Positions 54,929 through 64,000 of a stretch of DNA of 64,000 nt are shown here, piece after piece. The stretch covers positions 186,001 through 250,000 of the forward strand of contig NZ_MTQD01000004.1 in the NCBI RefSeq assembly GCF_001974875.1. Direction: 5' to 3'. The stretch's first letter is position 1. The number at the start of each line of letters is the position of its first letter. Under the pieces are notes generated by a model. That model was not told the origin of the DNA, made no database searches, and saw nothing but the letters and a program-made list of their open reading frames with translations. Source of the DNA: Pseudoalteromonas sp. EB27 (GTDB taxonomy: Bacteria > Pseudomonadota > Gammaproteobacteria > Enterobacterales > Alteromonadaceae). The translations under genes were made by a program, and so were the position numbers.

Positions 54929-55513
54929 ATGGTTAATAAGGTGAAGTTTGAGCGCGAGACAGTTGTCCGCCTTGCAAGTCAGCTATTCTGGGAAAAGGGT
55001 TTTCATGCAACTTCGACGCGTGATTTACAAGATGTTGTAAACATGCGCCCAGGAAGTATCTATTCTGCTTTTGGTTCAAAAGAAGGCCTCTATATTGAAT
55101 CGCTAAAAGACTACACAGTGCAAATGGAAAGCCAGATTAAAGAATGCCTATCTACATCAGACAGCATTCTTGGTGGTTTACGTGCTTTTGTTGAGGATGT
55201 CGTCACAAAGAAAGAAAGTACACCGAGTGCTATTTGCATGTTGGTAAAAGCTAATTGCGAGTTTGCCGATAAAGATAGCAATTTATATCAACTAAGTTTA
55301 GATTTAGCTGATAAGTTTGAAAACTATCTTTCGATTCTTTTTGAGCAAGCAATTGAAAACAGTGAGTTGAGTAATAATATATCAGCGCAAGAATATGCAC
55401 GTTTTTTTGAAGTTCAATTTACTGGGTTACGTGGTTACTTTAACCGCCCAGGTGTAGAGTCTCTTGCTAAGCCTATGATCAATCAAATGTTCAAGATCAT
55501 AAAAAGCCTATAA
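54929..55513 (+). CDS. TetR/AcrR-family transcriptional regulator
   Basis: The ATG at 54929 is preferred over a TTG four codons upstream. The 194-residue protein has a TetR helix-turn-helix (about 5-50: VVRLASQLFWEKGFHATSTR, DLQDVVNMRPGSIYSAFGSK, EGLYIESLKDY) and an all-helical ligand domain. It is divergent from an AhpD-like gene, with tandem palindromic repeats covering the shared promoter region; it probably represses both. The inducer is unknown, perhaps an oxidant or electrophile. Confidence 0.88.
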   Translation: MVNKVKFERETVVRLASQLFWEKGFHATSTRDLQDVVNMRPGSIYSAFGSKEGLYIESLKDYTVQMESQIKECLSTSDSILGGLRAFVEDVVTKKESTPSAICMLVKANCEFADKDSNLYQLSLDLADKFENYLSILFEQAIENSELSNNISAQEYARFFEVQFTGLRGYFNRPGVESLAKPMINQMFKIIKSL

Positions 55514-55540
55514 ACACCTTCCAATCAATAATTTGAATAT

Positions 55541-55579
55541 AAAACGGCAGTAATTAAATTACTGCCGTTTTTATTTTAT
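55541..55579. terminator. Bidirectional terminator between tetR and the chemoreceptor
   Basis: AAAACGGCAGTAAT (55541-55554) pairs perfectly with ATTACTGCCGTTTT (55558-55571) over a 3-nt loop, with T-rich sequence after it. It serves both convergent genes. Confidence 0.85.
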
Positions 55580-55597
55580 CTTAATACTTAATAAGTA

Positions 55598-57718
55598 TTA
55601 TGTTTTTAATTTATTTAGCTCTGAGTCTTGCTGCGCAACAAGTTTGTTAAGCGCTTCGCTACTATCCCCTGCTTGTGTAGATAAGTCAGCAAGTTGCGAG
55701 GCGGCATCAGATATAAGCGTTAAATTACGGTTAATTTCTTCGGTCACTAAGCTTTGCTCTTCAGCAGCGGTTGCAATATGTGTAATTTGATTGGTTATTT
55801 CATCAACTTTAACGACAACACTGTGCAGAGCATCAAAAGCTACTGATGTTTCATCAACAGCATTTTGCGCACGTACTACGCCTTTTTCAATAACGGTAGA
55901 CGCATTACCCACTTCAGATAATAAGCTATCAATTAACTGGCTTATGTCATCTGTTGATGAACGCGTTTTAGAAGCAAGTGCACGTACTTCATCAGCAACA
56001 ACAGCAAAGCCTCGGCCATGTTCACCAGCGCGCGCAGCTTCAATAGCTGCATTAAGAGCAAGTAAGTTTGTTTGTTCTGAAATAGTACGAATTACATCTA
56101 ATATTTGCGTAATGTCTTTACTGCGCGAAGCTACTTTTTCAACGGCTTGATTAGCTTCTTTAATTTCTTCAGACATTGTTTTAACTTGTGTCATCGCTGA
56201 CGATAAACTCGATTCACTGCTTACTACCAAGCTGTTTATTTCATCGGCTTGTTGGGCTGATTGCTCTGATGCTCTGGCGACTTCGAGTGCTGTTGCGCTC
56301 ATTTCGTTCATAGCCGTTACCACACTTTCAATTTCTTGAAATTGAGATTGAACATTATGCTTAGTATCAATAGCTATATGCTGCGCTATTTCACCTTGTT
56401 GCTTGGTTTGATCAGACACATCTTTAAGTTCTGTAATTAAAATACGTAACTTAGATAAAAAGGCATTAAAGCCACCAGCTAAAGCAATGAGCTCTGCATG
56501 AGTTTCAACATGAAGTGTATGCGTTAAATCGCCTTCAGAACTTGCTAAGTTATCTACACGTTGTTGAATTTGCTGAAGAGGCGCAACCACGCTACCAATA
56601 ACAAATTTCATTATTAAAAATGCAATAACGCCAATAACAGCACCTGTAATTAAAATCATCGCGCCTAAATCGTTTGCAGTATCGGCCATATCTTGTGACA
56701 GTGCATCAGGGCCCGCTAAAGCTAAGTTACTAGGTACTTCAATAAGTAAAGACCACTGTCTATTAGCTAGCTTTATATTTATAGGGTAATTAACTAAGTA
56801 CTCAGACGATGTTTTAAATATGCCTTTTTGGCCCTTAAATTTTTCAAGCTCTTTAAACAAGTTAGAACTAACAGCTTCTTTGAATGGGCGCCCTAATTTA
56901 GATTTATAATGGCTACTTCCCACTACTAAACCAATATCGCTAAGCACGGTTACTTTAGCTTGGCCATTATAAAGCTGTTTAGAAAGTTCCTCAGTCATGG
57001 CCTGAAAGGTCGGCAGTGTTAAATCAACACCCGCTAAACCAATAAACTGACCCGATTTTAAAATAGGCACTGTTAATGAGGTAAGCATTACTGAATCGCC
57101 AGATGGGATTTCGTATAAATACGGTTCCATAATACAAGGCTTGAGTGTGTCTTTTGCACACAAGTACCAATGCGCTTCACGAATGCCGAACTCATTAAGT
57201 GAGGTAATATATTTATCAGCGGCATTAGCTACTTTTTGCTGCTCAATCACGTTATTCTGATCGCGTGTTATATAAACTTCTAGCGTACCATCGCCATTAA
57301 CCGAGTGCTTATAGCCGGTTGTAAAATTTGAATCTTGTCCGTCAAACGCATTTGGTTCAAACTGAGAGTAAATAGATGATAGTAATCTATTTTGTTCTAA
57401 AATAGAGCGATTAATACTCACTACTGTATCGCGACTAAGGCTTTCGCTTTTAGCAGCATCACCTAATAACGCAGCTAAAGAGTATGGCACTCGGTAAGCT
57501 TCGTTAATAAAGCCCGCTATTTTTTCACCATATATTGCTGCATTTGCATTCAACTTTTCTTCAACTTCAGCAACAATATAATCTTCTGACTTGCTTGCTA
57601 GTTCGGTATTACTCGCAGATAGCTGCCACCATAAAATGCTCGAAAGCACTAATACAGTGATAAATATACTTCCGACAGTAAGCCACAGTAATTTTTTTGC
57701 TAGCGATATTTCCCGCAT
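55598..57718 (-). CDS. Methyl-accepting chemotaxis protein with dCache-type sensor
   Basis: This 706-residue chemoreceptor has TM1 at about 10-32, a large periplasmic Cache domain (about 45-345, with [16 protein letters not shown]), TM2 at about 352-375, a HAMP domain, and a cytoplasmic signalling domain with the conserved hairpin tip [20 protein letters not shown] and [19 protein letters not shown]. dCache sensors of this type often bind amino acids, amines or organic acids. The ligand here cannot be told. It is a single gene. Confidence 0.94.
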   Translation of the reverse strand: MREISLAKKLLWLTVGSIFITVLVLSSILWWQLSASNTELASKSEDYIVAEVEEKLNANAAIYGEKIAGFINEAYRVPYSLAALLGDAAKSESLSRDTVVSINRSILEQNRLLSSIYSQFEPNAFDGQDSNFTTGYKHSVNGDGTLEVYITRDQNNVIEQQKVANAADKYITSLNEFGIREAHWYLCAKDTLKPCIMEPYLYEIPSGDSVMLTSLTVPILKSGQFIGLAGVDLTLPTFQAMTEELSKQLYNGQAKVTVLSDIGLVVGSSHYKSKLGRPFKEAVSSNLFKELEKFKGQKGIFKTSSEYLVNYPINIKLANRQWSLLIEVPSNLALAGPDALSQDMADTANDLGAMILITGAVIGVIAFLIMKFVIGSVVAPLQQIQQRVDNLASSEGDLTHTLHVETHAELIALAGGFNAFLSKLRILITELKDVSDQTKQQGEIAQHIAIDTKHNVQSQFQEIESVVTAMNEMSATALEVARASEQSAQQADEINSLVVSSESSLSSAMTQVKTMSEEIKEANQAVEKVASRSKDITQILDVIRTISEQTNLLALNAAIEAARAGEHGRGFAVVADEVRALASKTRSSTDDISQLIDSLLSEVGNASTVIEKGVVRAQNAVDETSVAFDALHSVVVKVDEITNQITHIATAAEEQSLVTEEINRNLTLISDAASQLADLSTQAGDSSEALNKLVAQQDSELNKLKT

Positions 57719-57824
57719 TCATCTCACCCTTAAATTAAAACTACTGATACAGTTTAGTAGATCTAACCAACGAAGCTATGAATATCGTTAAAGAAACTGA
57801 ATTTAATACAATATGTTGAGTTTT

Positions 57825-59042
57825 TTAAAGTTTAGCTAAGCGTGCCGTTGTAATTGAGGCTGCAATTAATAAACACACACTCACCCATAAACATGCACTA
57901 AGCCCATACACTTGAAAAACCCAGCCAGAAAGCACCGTACCAAGCAAGCGCCCTATTGCATTAGCCATATAGTAAAAACCAACGTCGAGGGACACCCCGT
58001 CATTTTTAGCAAAACTTACTATTAAGTAACTGTGCAGTGATGAATTTACGGCAAATACACCACCAAAAATAAGTAAGCCAATTACAAGCGTAAAATGTAT
58101 CGCAATATCAAATTGCATCAACAACGCTAAAATACAGGTTACGCCACTTAATAAAGCAACCCACCAATATGCTTTTTTGACTGAGTGTGAATTTGAATCG
58201 CTTTGCCCAGTTATGCGCGGAGCTTGCGATTGCACCAGCCCATAAGCAATAACCCACAAAGCCATAAAGCCGCTTACCCACCAGTGATCCCAGTTAAACT
58301 GAGCGGCTAAGTAAACCGGTAATGCAACGACAAACCACACATCACGCGCTGCAAACAAACATAAACGCGCAGCACTAAGTAAGTTGATTGCACGAGATTT
58401 AGAAAATAACTCTTTAAACTTAGGTTTGTTTTTAGCTTTGCCAATATCGCCTTTCAAAAAAATTAAACTAATAACCCAAGCAACACTAAGTAATGCAATT
58501 AGGCTTATTAGTGCACCTACAAAACCAAATACAGTAAGTAATAAGCCGCCTAAAAAAAAGCCCACCCCTTTTAACGCATTTTTAGAGCCTGTAAGTATGG
58601 CAATCCATTTATATAATTGGCTTTGCCCCTCATCGCTTTGCGGTACTAAATACTTAATGGCGCTTTTGGCACTCATTTTATTTAAATCTTTAGCTATGCC
58701 ACTCAATGCTTGCGCTGCCATAACATAGGCAACGGTTAGCCAATCCCCTGGCACGCAAAGCATAGCTAAAGCTACAAGCTGCAGCCCAAGCCCTACATTC
58801 ATGGTTTTATTTAACCCTAAATGCGCGCCAAGCCAACCTCCGACTAAATTAGTGATCACACCAAAAATTTCATAAAACAAAAACAACATGGCTATTGCAA
58901 ATGCACCATAGCCTAACTGATGAAAATACAGCACCACCAACATGCGTAGTGCACCGTCGGTTAAAGTAAATGCCCAATAGTTACCAGTAATTATTAAATA
59001 TTGTTTTATAGAACTCGGTAAGTTAGCCAACTGCGCAAACAT
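57825..59042 (-). CDS. arsJ: Organoarsenical efflux permease ArsJ (MFS)
   Basis: The 405-residue protein has about 12 TM segments and matches ArsJ: IKQYLIITGNYWAFTLTDGA, LRMLVVLYFHQLGY, FEIFGVITNLVGGWLGA-type region, and AQALSGIAKDLNKMSAKSAI. ArsJ exports 1-arseno-3-phosphoglycerate made by the partner GAPDH. It lies 23 bp after the gapdh gene in an arsR-gapdh-arsJ operon. Confidence 0.92.
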   Translation of the reverse strand: MFAQLANLPSSIKQYLIITGNYWAFTLTDGALRMLVVLYFHQLGYGAFAIAMLFLFYEIFGVITNLVGGWLGAHLGLNKTMNVGLGLQLVALAMLCVPGDWLTVAYVMAAQALSGIAKDLNKMSAKSAIKYLVPQSDEGQSQLYKWIAILTGSKNALKGVGFFLGGLLLTVFGFVGALISLIALLSVAWVISLIFLKGDIGKAKNKPKFKELFSKSRAINLLSAARLCLFAARDVWFVVALPVYLAAQFNWDHWWVSGFMALWVIAYGLVQSQAPRITGQSDSNSHSVKKAYWWVALLSGVTCILALLMQFDIAIHFTLVIGLLIFGGVFAVNSSLHSYLIVSFAKNDGVSLDVGFYYMANAIGRLLGTVLSGWVFQVYGLSACLWVSVCLLIAASITTARLAKL

Positions 59043-59065
59043 AGCGTTAAACCTTTTAAATGAGA

Positions 59066-60076
59066 TTAAACTAAATCACTTTTTGCAACTTTAAGCATTA
59101 GCTCAGCAGTACGGTTTGCATAACCCCACTCGTTATCATACCAAGCGTATAATTTAAGTTGAGTGTTGTTAATTACCATAGTTGAAAGCGCATCTATGGT
59201 GCAGCTGCGCGGATCTGTTTTGTAATCTATAGATACAAGCGGTCTTTCTTCGTAGCCTAGAATGTCTTTTAGCTCATTATTTGCAGCATCTTTAAACCAC
59301 GTGTTTACTTCACTTTGTGTAACACCTCGCTCCAGCTCAAAAACACAGTCAGTAATGGATGCATTAGTTAAAGGTACACGTACAGCATGGCCGTTTAATT
59401 TACCTTTTAGCTCAGGGAAAATATGCGTAATAGCCGTTGCACTACCGGTTGTAGTAGGTATTAAACTTGTGCCACAAGAACGAGCACGACGTAAGTCTTT
59501 ATGTGGCGCATCAATAATAGTTTGGGTATTGGTAATGTCGTGAATAGTGGTCATTGAGCCGTGCTTAATACCCACTTTTTCTTGCAGTACTTTTACTATT
59601 GGCGCTAAGCAGTTAGTAGTGCAAGAAGCTGCTGTAACAATTTTATGCTCACTTGGGTTATAAAGATCATCGTTTACACCCATAACTACATTTAAAATAC
59701 CGTCTTCTTTTACAGGTGCTGTTACCACAACACGCTTAACACCTTGCGCTAAATATTGATTTAACAGCTCAGTGGTTTTCATTTTACCGCTGGCTTCTAT
59801 AACTACATCGCAATCTGACCAATCAGTTTCGTTTATGGCTTTGTTGTTGGTAACTGCAATCGTATGCTTACCCACACTAAAGCTATTATCATCACTAGAA
59901 ACCTGTTGTGCTAAGCGCCCGTGTACTGAGTCAAACTCAATTAAATGTGCGTGGGTTTTAGCATCGCCCGCTACATCATTTACTTTAATAAACTCTATTT
60001 CTGGCCAATCAACTGCTGCACGCAGAGTTAAACGTCCCATACGGCCAAAACCGTTAATACCTACTTTAATAGTCAT
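59066..60076 (-). CDS. gapdh: ArsJ-associated glyceraldehyde-3-phosphate dehydrogenase
   Basis: The 336-residue protein has the NAD-binding start [17 protein letters not shown], the active site [18 protein letters not shown] (Cys at about 153) and the C-terminal [18 protein letters not shown]. In ars operons this enzyme uses arsenate to form unstable 1-arseno-3-phosphoglycerate, which ArsJ exports. Placement between arsR and arsJ makes this role likely. It is probably not the main glycolytic enzyme. Confidence 0.92.
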   Translation of the reverse strand: MTIKVGINGFGRMGRLTLRAAVDWPEIEFIKVNDVAGDAKTHAHLIEFDSVHGRLAQQVSSDDNSFSVGKHTIAVTNNKAINETDWSDCDVVIEASGKMKTTELLNQYLAQGVKRVVVTAPVKEDGILNVVMGVNDDLYNPSEHKIVTAASCTTNCLAPIVKVLQEKVGIKHGSMTTIHDITNTQTIIDAPHKDLRRARSCGTSLIPTTTGSATAITHIFPELKGKLNGHAVRVPLTNASITDCVFELERGVTQSEVNTWFKDAANNELKDILGYEERPLVSIDYKTDPRSCTIDALSTMVINNTQLKLYAWYDNEWGYANRTAELMLKVAKSDLV

Positions 60077-60096
60077 AATTAAATACCTTTAATAAG

Positions 60097-60453
60097 TTAG
60101 TTACAGCAGCTAGTAATACGTTCAGGGCGATTACCCATAACATTTAAGCGCGTTAAATCGTTTTCATAAAATGAAGGGTTAGCAGTAAGCGTTTGCGTTA
60201 ATACATTTTTAGCCCACTCTGGTAGGGCTTTATTAATACTGTAATAAACCCATTGATTTTGTTTACGGTCGCTCAACAATCCGCATTGTCTTAACTGCGC
60301 TAAATGGCGAGACACTTTAGGCTGGCTTAGCTCAAGTGCAGTAACCAGTTCGCATACACATAGCTCTTCTTGATGGCTAATGAGCAGCATTGCTTTTAAA
60401 CGCGTATCGTCCGCTAGGCATTTATAAAATTGAAGTGGGTTGAATTTTTCCAT
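60097..60453 (-). CDS. arsR: ArsR/SmtB-family arsenic-responsive repressor
   Basis: The 118-residue protein has the ArsR winged helix (LQFYKCLADDTRLKAMLLIS, LSQPKVSRHLAQLRQCGLLS, DRKQNQWVYYSI). The helix segment EELCVCELVTAL carries the CxC pair that binds As(III) in classic ArsR proteins, and the tail ends SCCN. It starts the arsR-gapdh-arsJ operon. A palindrome just upstream of its start is the likely operator. Confidence 0.93.
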   Translation of the reverse strand: MEKFNPLQFYKCLADDTRLKAMLLISHQEELCVCELVTALELSQPKVSRHLAQLRQCGLLSDRKQNQWVYYSINKALPEWAKNVLTQTLTANPSFYENDLTRLNVMGNRPERITSCCN

Positions 60454-60465
60454 ATTGTCCTCGCA

Positions 60466-60489
60466 GTTTTATTGCACATACAATAAAAC
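60466..60489. promoter_or_regulatory. Likely ArsR operator
   Basis: GTTTTATTG (60466-60474) and CAATAAAAC (60481-60489) form a perfect 9-bp inverted repeat with a 6-bp spacer, 13 bp upstream of the arsR ATG. Size and position fit an autoregulatory ArsR site. Confidence 0.6.
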
Positions 60490-60570
60490 AAAAACAGAAC
60501 ATATGGAATAGTGAATATATGATTTTTTGCATGTTTATTTAACGACTCCTTTTTATTAAACTCCACGCAC

Positions 60571-60602
60571 AAAAAAGCCCAGTAGCAAAACCACTGGGCT
60601 AT
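60571..60602 (-). terminator. Intrinsic terminator of ohr
   Basis: On the minus strand AGCCCAGT pairs with ACTGGGCT and is followed by six T. It lies about 28 bp after the ohr stop codon. Confidence 0.85.
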
Positions 60603-60629
60603 TACAGTATTAGTTAACTTAGCAATTAA

Positions 60630-61058
60630 TTAAATAACTGAAAGCTCTACTTCAATATTGCCACGTGTTGCGTTTGAATATGGACATACTTGGTGCGCTT
60701 TATCTACAAGCTCCTGCGCTGCAGCTTTATCCATATCACCTAGTGATACAGCAAGTTTTACTGCAATACCAAAACCGCCTTCAATCGCGCCAATAGATAC
60801 TTGTGAGTCAATATGTGTGTCGCTTGGTAAATCTATTTTTTCGCTACCTGCTACAAATTTTAGTGCGCCAATAAAACACGCGGCATAACCTGCGGCAAAT
60901 AATTGCTCAGGGTTAGTACCTTGACCGTCGTCTCCGCCTAAACCTTTAGGTGTTGATAAATTTACATCTAAACGACCATCATCAGATTTAGCTACGCCTT
61001 CGCGGCCGCCAGTTGCAGTTGCTTTTGCTGTATAAGCTACGTTTTGTAATACATTCAT
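60630..61058 (-). CDS. ohr: Organic hydroperoxide resistance protein Ohr
   Basis: The ATG at 61058, with GGAG upstream, gives 142 residues (MNVLQNVAYTAKATATGGRE). A TTG four codons earlier overlaps the ribosome binding site and is rejected. Both catalytic Cys are present, in AAGYAACFIGAL (about 59) and AHQVCPYSNATRG (about 124), plus the active-site Glu/Arg context. Ohr reduces organic and fatty-acid hydroperoxides. It is divergent from its regulator ohrR. Confidence 0.95.
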   Translation of the reverse strand: MNVLQNVAYTAKATATGGREGVAKSDDGRLDVNLSTPKGLGGDDGQGTNPEQLFAAGYAACFIGALKFVAGSEKIDLPSDTHIDSQVSIGAIEGGFGIAVKLAVSLGDMDKAAAQELVDKAHQVCPYSNATRGNIEVELSVI

Positions 61059-61089
61059 AATGAACTCCAAAGTTTAGTAATTAATTTAG

Positions 61090-61146
61090 TTTGTATGCAA
61101 AATAATAGAACAAGTAATTAGAGATTGCAAATACTTTGCATGCAAA
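61090..61146. promoter_or_regulatory. Two OhrR-type palindromic boxes
   Basis: TTTGTATGCAAA (61090-61101) and the perfect palindrome TTTGCATGCAAA (61135-61146) lie between ohr and ohrR, centres 45 bp apart. They are likely OhrR sites controlling both genes. Confidence 0.65.
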
Positions 61147-61181
61147 TTAAAATGCCATGTATCGAAATAAAGGATAACGTT

Positions 61182-61616
61182 ATGCCGTTTGAGCAATTAA
61201 AGTTAAAGAATCAGTTATGTCATCGGTTATATATGGCATCTAACAGCATTGCGCGTGCGTATCGCGAGCCTTTAAACGAGCTAAATTTAACTTATCCGCA
61301 ATACGTAGTAATGATGGCGCTGTGGGAGCAAGACGAAATAACAATTGCAGAGCTAATAGATAAAACCGCGATAGATGGCGGTGCAATGACCCAAATACTC
61401 AAAAAAATGAGCGACAAATCATTACTGGCTGTTATTAAAGATGAGCACGACAAACGCAAACGCCTAGTTCAGCTAACCAAGCATGGCCAATCACTTAAGT
61501 TAAAAGCAGCCGATATTCCTAAAAATATTTTATGTAAATTTGATAGTGTAGATGCAACACAAGCGAAACAGTTGATGCAGCTGCTCGATTTAGTAGTAAA
61601 CGACTTAGCCGATTAG
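61182..61616 (+). CDS. ohrR: MarR-family organic peroxide sensor OhrR
   Basis: The ATG at 61182 has an AAGGA box upstream and gives 144 residues (MPFEQLKLKNQLCHRLYMAS). A longer frame from 61125 would run through a palindromic operator and has no ribosome binding site. The N-terminal Cys in NQLCHRLY is the peroxide-sensing residue, and the winged helix (TIAELIDKTAIDGGAMTQIL, KDEHDKRKRLVQLT) is typical. Oxidation of the Cys frees ohr from repression. Confidence 0.92.
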   Translation: MPFEQLKLKNQLCHRLYMASNSIARAYREPLNELNLTYPQYVVMMALWEQDEITIAELIDKTAIDGGAMTQILKKMSDKSLLAVIKDEHDKRKRLVQLTKHGQSLKLKAADIPKNILCKFDSVDATQAKQLMQLLDLVVNDLAD

Positions 61617-61661
61617 GCTCTTAATTTTTAAACAATAAACGTGTTTTAAAAGGTTTTAAAA

Positions 61662-62768
61662 ATGACTCATATTAAAAAACTACTATTAGCAGCGGCGTGT
61701 AGCACGGCACTTTTAGGTAGCAACGCTGTATCTGCTAACATCGCTGGCCAAAATGCTGATTTAAAAACAGTAGCCACATTTGATGCGCAGCACCCTCCGG
61801 GCAACATTGCTATTACCCCATCGGGCAGAAAGTTTTTATCTGTGCATGGCTTTTTTGGCCAAAAGCAAAAAATTATGGAGCTTTTAAGCGATGGTACAAC
61901 TAAGCCCTACCCTAATGAAGAGTGGGCATACGCGTACAATAACGGTAAAGGTTTTTACGACGTACTTGGCATAAACGTATCAAGCGATGGTGTATTATGG
62001 ATGCTCGACACTTCAGGGCCCGATCACGCTGGGCGCTTAGTAGGCTGGGATACAAACAAAGAGCAACTACATAAAATTATTTATCTGGCTAAACCGACCA
62101 TTACCGACACCTCGTTTTTAAACGATTTAGTCATCGATAATAAACATGGCGTTGTATACATTGCCGACACAGCCCAAGGCAGCCAAGCCGCTATTATTAC
62201 GGTAAACCTTAAAACAGGTGTCGCACGCAGAGTGTTACAAAATAGCCATTACACCACCGCCGAAAATATCGATATGGTTATTGATGGGCGCACAATGAGC
62301 CTTGGCGGACAACCAGCCCGCTTAGGTGTTAACCCTATTACGCTTGACCCTAACGAAGACTGGCTTTACTTTGGCTCAATGTCGGGCACGTCGGTTTACC
62401 GCATTGCCACCAGCGATATAAATAACGAGAGCCTTTCGGGTAAAGCACTTGAAGACAAAGTTACGCGTTACGGCACTAAGCCAATTTCAGATGGTATTAT
62501 TGTTGATGGCGGCGGTAACGTATATGTAACCGACATAACCAATGGCGCAATTGGCGTAGTTAAACCCACTGGCGACTACGAAGTATTATTTAAAGACGAA
62601 CGTTTGAGCTGGCCTGATGGTTTTAGTTACGGAGCCGATCAGAAAATATACTTTACCGTTGACGATTTACATAATTCGCCTGTACTTAATAATGGCAAAA
62701 ATCAAAGCCACGGTAAGTTTAAAGTAATGTCGTTCGAGCCTTTAGTAAAAGGAAAAGTAGGCCGCTAA
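61662..62768 (+). CDS. Secreted major-royal-jelly/yellow-family protein
   Basis: This 368-residue protein has a signal peptide (LLLAAACSTALLGSNAVSAN) and a six-bladed propeller of the MRJP/yellow type: HPPGNIAITPSGRKFLSVHG, GVLWMLDTSGPDHAGRLVGW, FLNDLVIDNKHGVVYIADTA, LGVNPITLDPNEDWLYFGSM, and LSWPDGFSYGADQKIYFTVD. Relatives are annotated as SMP-30-like or dopachrome tautomerase-related, but the activity in bacteria is unclear. It follows ohrR by 45 bp and may be co-transcribed. Confidence 0.88.
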   Translation: MTHIKKLLLAAACSTALLGSNAVSANIAGQNADLKTVATFDAQHPPGNIAITPSGRKFLSVHGFFGQKQKIMELLSDGTTKPYPNEEWAYAYNNGKGFYDVLGINVSSDGVLWMLDTSGPDHAGRLVGWDTNKEQLHKIIYLAKPTITDTSFLNDLVIDNKHGVVYIADTAQGSQAAIITVNLKTGVARRVLQNSHYTTAENIDMVIDGRTMSLGGQPARLGVNPITLDPNEDWLYFGSMSGTSVYRIATSDINNESLSGKALEDKVTRYGTKPISDGIIVDGGGNVYVTDITNGAIGVVKPTGDYEVLFKDERLSWPDGFSYGADQKIYFTVDDLHNSPVLNNGKNQSHGKFKVMSFEPLVKGKVGR

Positions 62769-62795
62769 TTTTCTTTTTAAGTAACTACATTTTTT

Positions 62796-62841
62796 AAAAA
62801 GCCTTGCTCGTTTAAGTGACCCAATAGTTGCAGGGCTTTTT
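62796..62841 (+). terminator. Terminator after MRJP-family gene
   Basis: AAAAAGCCTTGC (62796-62807) pairs with GCAGGGCTTTTT (62830-62841, one G-U pair) over a 22-nt loop, ending in a T-run. Confidence 0.75.
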
Positions 62842-63405
62842 GTTAAAAACACACCACACTGGTGCATATTTTAGTAATACTTCACCTCTTTGGTGCTAAT
62901 CCTTAAGTATGTATTTACACTTAAATACTAAACACCTGATTTCTATTCATAAAATATTCAAGTTAATGTTGGCATACTTCTTCCTATAAACTGATGTGTT
63001 CAGTGAAAATACCAAGGAAAAACCATGTTCAACTTATACCATACCCTTTACCTTTTATGGCGTTTAGACATTAGCGTTTGGCAAGTTAATGATCCAACAA
63101 ATACCCATACCACCGCTGACAAAGAGCGCGTCTATGTTAAGTAACATCGTATTGTGTAAAGGCTTGGCATAAAGCTTAAATGTAAAAACCTACTTTAGGC
63201 TAAGCTTTTGCACACTATGAAATTTATGTGTACATTTTAATTAAACTTCAAATTAATCGTTCAATATAAAAACAACCCCCTTGTAATAAACTCCACATTT
63301 AAAAACGTCGAAAAAATTAGTAAAAACACTGCGTTTATAACTTTGCAAGCAGCCCTAATGCGTTGTATTGTTGCATCCTATTGAAAATTTTTAGTTGGAA
63401 CGTGT
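62842..63405. other. Intergenic region upstream of astB
   Basis: This 564-bp stretch contains a small possible ORF (63025-63144) and an imperfect inverted repeat (63154-63215). The last 190 bp before astB are AT-rich and should hold its promoter. I saw no clear ArgR or sigma-54 site. Confidence 0.45.
63025..63144 (+). CDS. Possible small protein (39 aa), uncertain
   Basis: An ATG with an AAGGAAA box 7-8 nt upstream opens a 39-codon frame (MFNLYHTLYLLWRLDISVWQ, then VNDPTNTHTTADKERVYVK) ending at a TAA. The N-terminal half is aromatic and hydrophobic, the C-terminal half polar. I know no family. It may be a real small protein or a leader peptide, or chance. Confidence 0.35.
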   Translation: MFNLYHTLYLLWRLDISVWQVNDPTNTHTTADKERVYVK

Positions 63406-64000
63406 ATGCACGCTTTGGAAGTTAATTTTGATGGCTTAGTTGGCCCTACTCACAACTACGCTGGTTTATCGTATGGTAATGTTGCCTCGTTAAATAACGC
63501 AGCAAGCTTTTCAAATCCTCAAGAGGCAGTGCTTCAAGGCCTTGAAAAAATGAAAGCCATGCACGACAAAGGCCTAACTCAAGGTGTATTTGCCCCTCAT
63601 GCGCGCCCCGACTTAAACGTACTGCGCCGCTTAGGCTTTACCGGTAACGATGCACAAGTAATTCACAAAGCATTTAAAGCTGATCCTATTTTATTACGCG
63701 CGTGTTATTCAGCGTCAGCAATGTGGACAGCAAATGCAGCTACGGTATCGCCATCTCCTGATACAACCGACGGCAAAGTACATTTTACTTCAGCTAATTT
63801 AAATAATAAGTTTCATCGTTCATTAGAGCCTGCAACTACTACACGCTTATTAAAAGCGATGTTTAATAACGACAAATACTTTGCGCACCATACCCATTTG
63901 CCAGACCAAGGCTTTTTTGGCGACGAAGGTGCAGCAAACCATACTCGTTTTTGTGACAGCCACGGCGAGCAAGGCCTTGAAATGTTTGTATTTGGTGCCA
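63406..64000 (+). CDS. astB: N-succinylarginine dihydrolase AstB, N-terminal part
   Basis: The frame begins at 63406 and is open to the window end (198 codons seen). It matches Ast[98 protein letters not shown]. AstB converts N2-succinylarginine to succinylornithine, CO2 and ammonia in the arginine succinyltransferase pathway. The other ast genes are not in the window. The C-terminal half is missing. Confidence 0.95.
   Translation, partial: MHALEVNFDGLVGPTHNYAGLSYGNVASLNNAASFSNPQEAVLQGLEKMKAMHDKGLTQGVFAPHARPDLNVLRRLGFTGNDAQVIHKAFKADPILLRACYSASAMWTANAATVSPSPDTTDGKVHFTSANLNNKFHRSLEPATTTRLLKAMFNNDKYFAHHTHLPDQGFFGDEGAANHTRFCDSHGEQGLEMFVFGA

Noticed and set aside
59066..60076. Main glycolytic gapA
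   Set aside because: Its operon with arsR and arsJ points to the arsenate-detoxifying form.
61125..61181. Upstream start of ohrR
   Set aside because: It runs through the palindromic operator TTTGCATGCAAA and lacks a ribosome binding site.

Overview
The window looks like chromosomal DNA of a marine gammaproteobacterium of the Alteromonadales, most probably Pseudoalteromonas or a close relative. This rests on the low GC content by eye, the protein similarity I recognise (curli, imp-type T6SS, ArsJ, AstB, SoxR, OhrR) and a decayed RAYT transposase of a type I associate with this group. No rRNA, tRNA, CRISPR array or intact insertion sequence was seen.

Layout. (1) 1-2.4 kb: secreted subtilisin-like protease, cut by the window edge. 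(2) 3.0-7.0 kb: curli locus with one very long curlin (about 20 repeats), then csgE, csgF, csgG, and a convergent CsgD-like regulator. (3) 7.2-11.7 kb: lipoprotein, EAL phosphodiesterase, SGNH hydrolase, DsrE-like protein, and a flavodoxin-fold reductase divergent from soxR across a near-consensus SoxR operator. (4) 11.7-17.9 kb: accessory island with two copies of a 'DUF6795-like protein + class-3 lipase' cassette around four poorly known genes; a likely effector/immunity island. (5) 17.9-18.64 kb: wreck of a RAYT (Y1/HUH) transposase with short direct repeats at its 5' side. (6) 18.6-28.9 kb, all minus strand: hcp, then vgrG - unknown - PAAR - unknown - degenerate thiolase-fold protein - Rhs effector with a RES-type toxin tip - candidate immunity protein. 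(7) 29.1-50.2 kb, minus strand: T6SS core in two transcription units, tssA-B-C-C2-tagJ-E-F-G-H and tagH-tssJ-K-L-M-tagF-pppA; the divergent ppkA kinase (50.7 kb) completes a threonine-phosphorylation control set (PpkA/PppA/FHA/TagF). (8) 52.8-64 kb: PEGA lipoprotein, DUF1294 protein, AhpD-like protein divergent from a TetR regulator with tandem operators, chemoreceptor, arsR-gapdh-arsJ organoarsenical operon, ohr/ohrR peroxide pair, an MRJP/yellow-family protein, and the start of astB.

How it fits together. The T6SS block is complete: membrane complex (TssJLM), baseplate (TssAEFGK), sheath (TssBC plus a second TssC-like protein), recycling ATPase (TssH), tube and tip (Hcp, VgrG, PAAR). Its main cargo is probably the Rhs-RES protein. 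No known adaptor family (DUF1795/EagR, DUF4123, DUF2169) is present, so the three unrecognised or degenerate proteins between VgrG and Rhs are the natural candidates for cargo loading. Both abundant extracellular subunits, curlin and Hcp, are followed by a hairpin plus U-run before the next gene, which would lower transcription of the downstream, less abundant components.

Limits: family assignments are from reading motifs by eye; no database or structure search was run.
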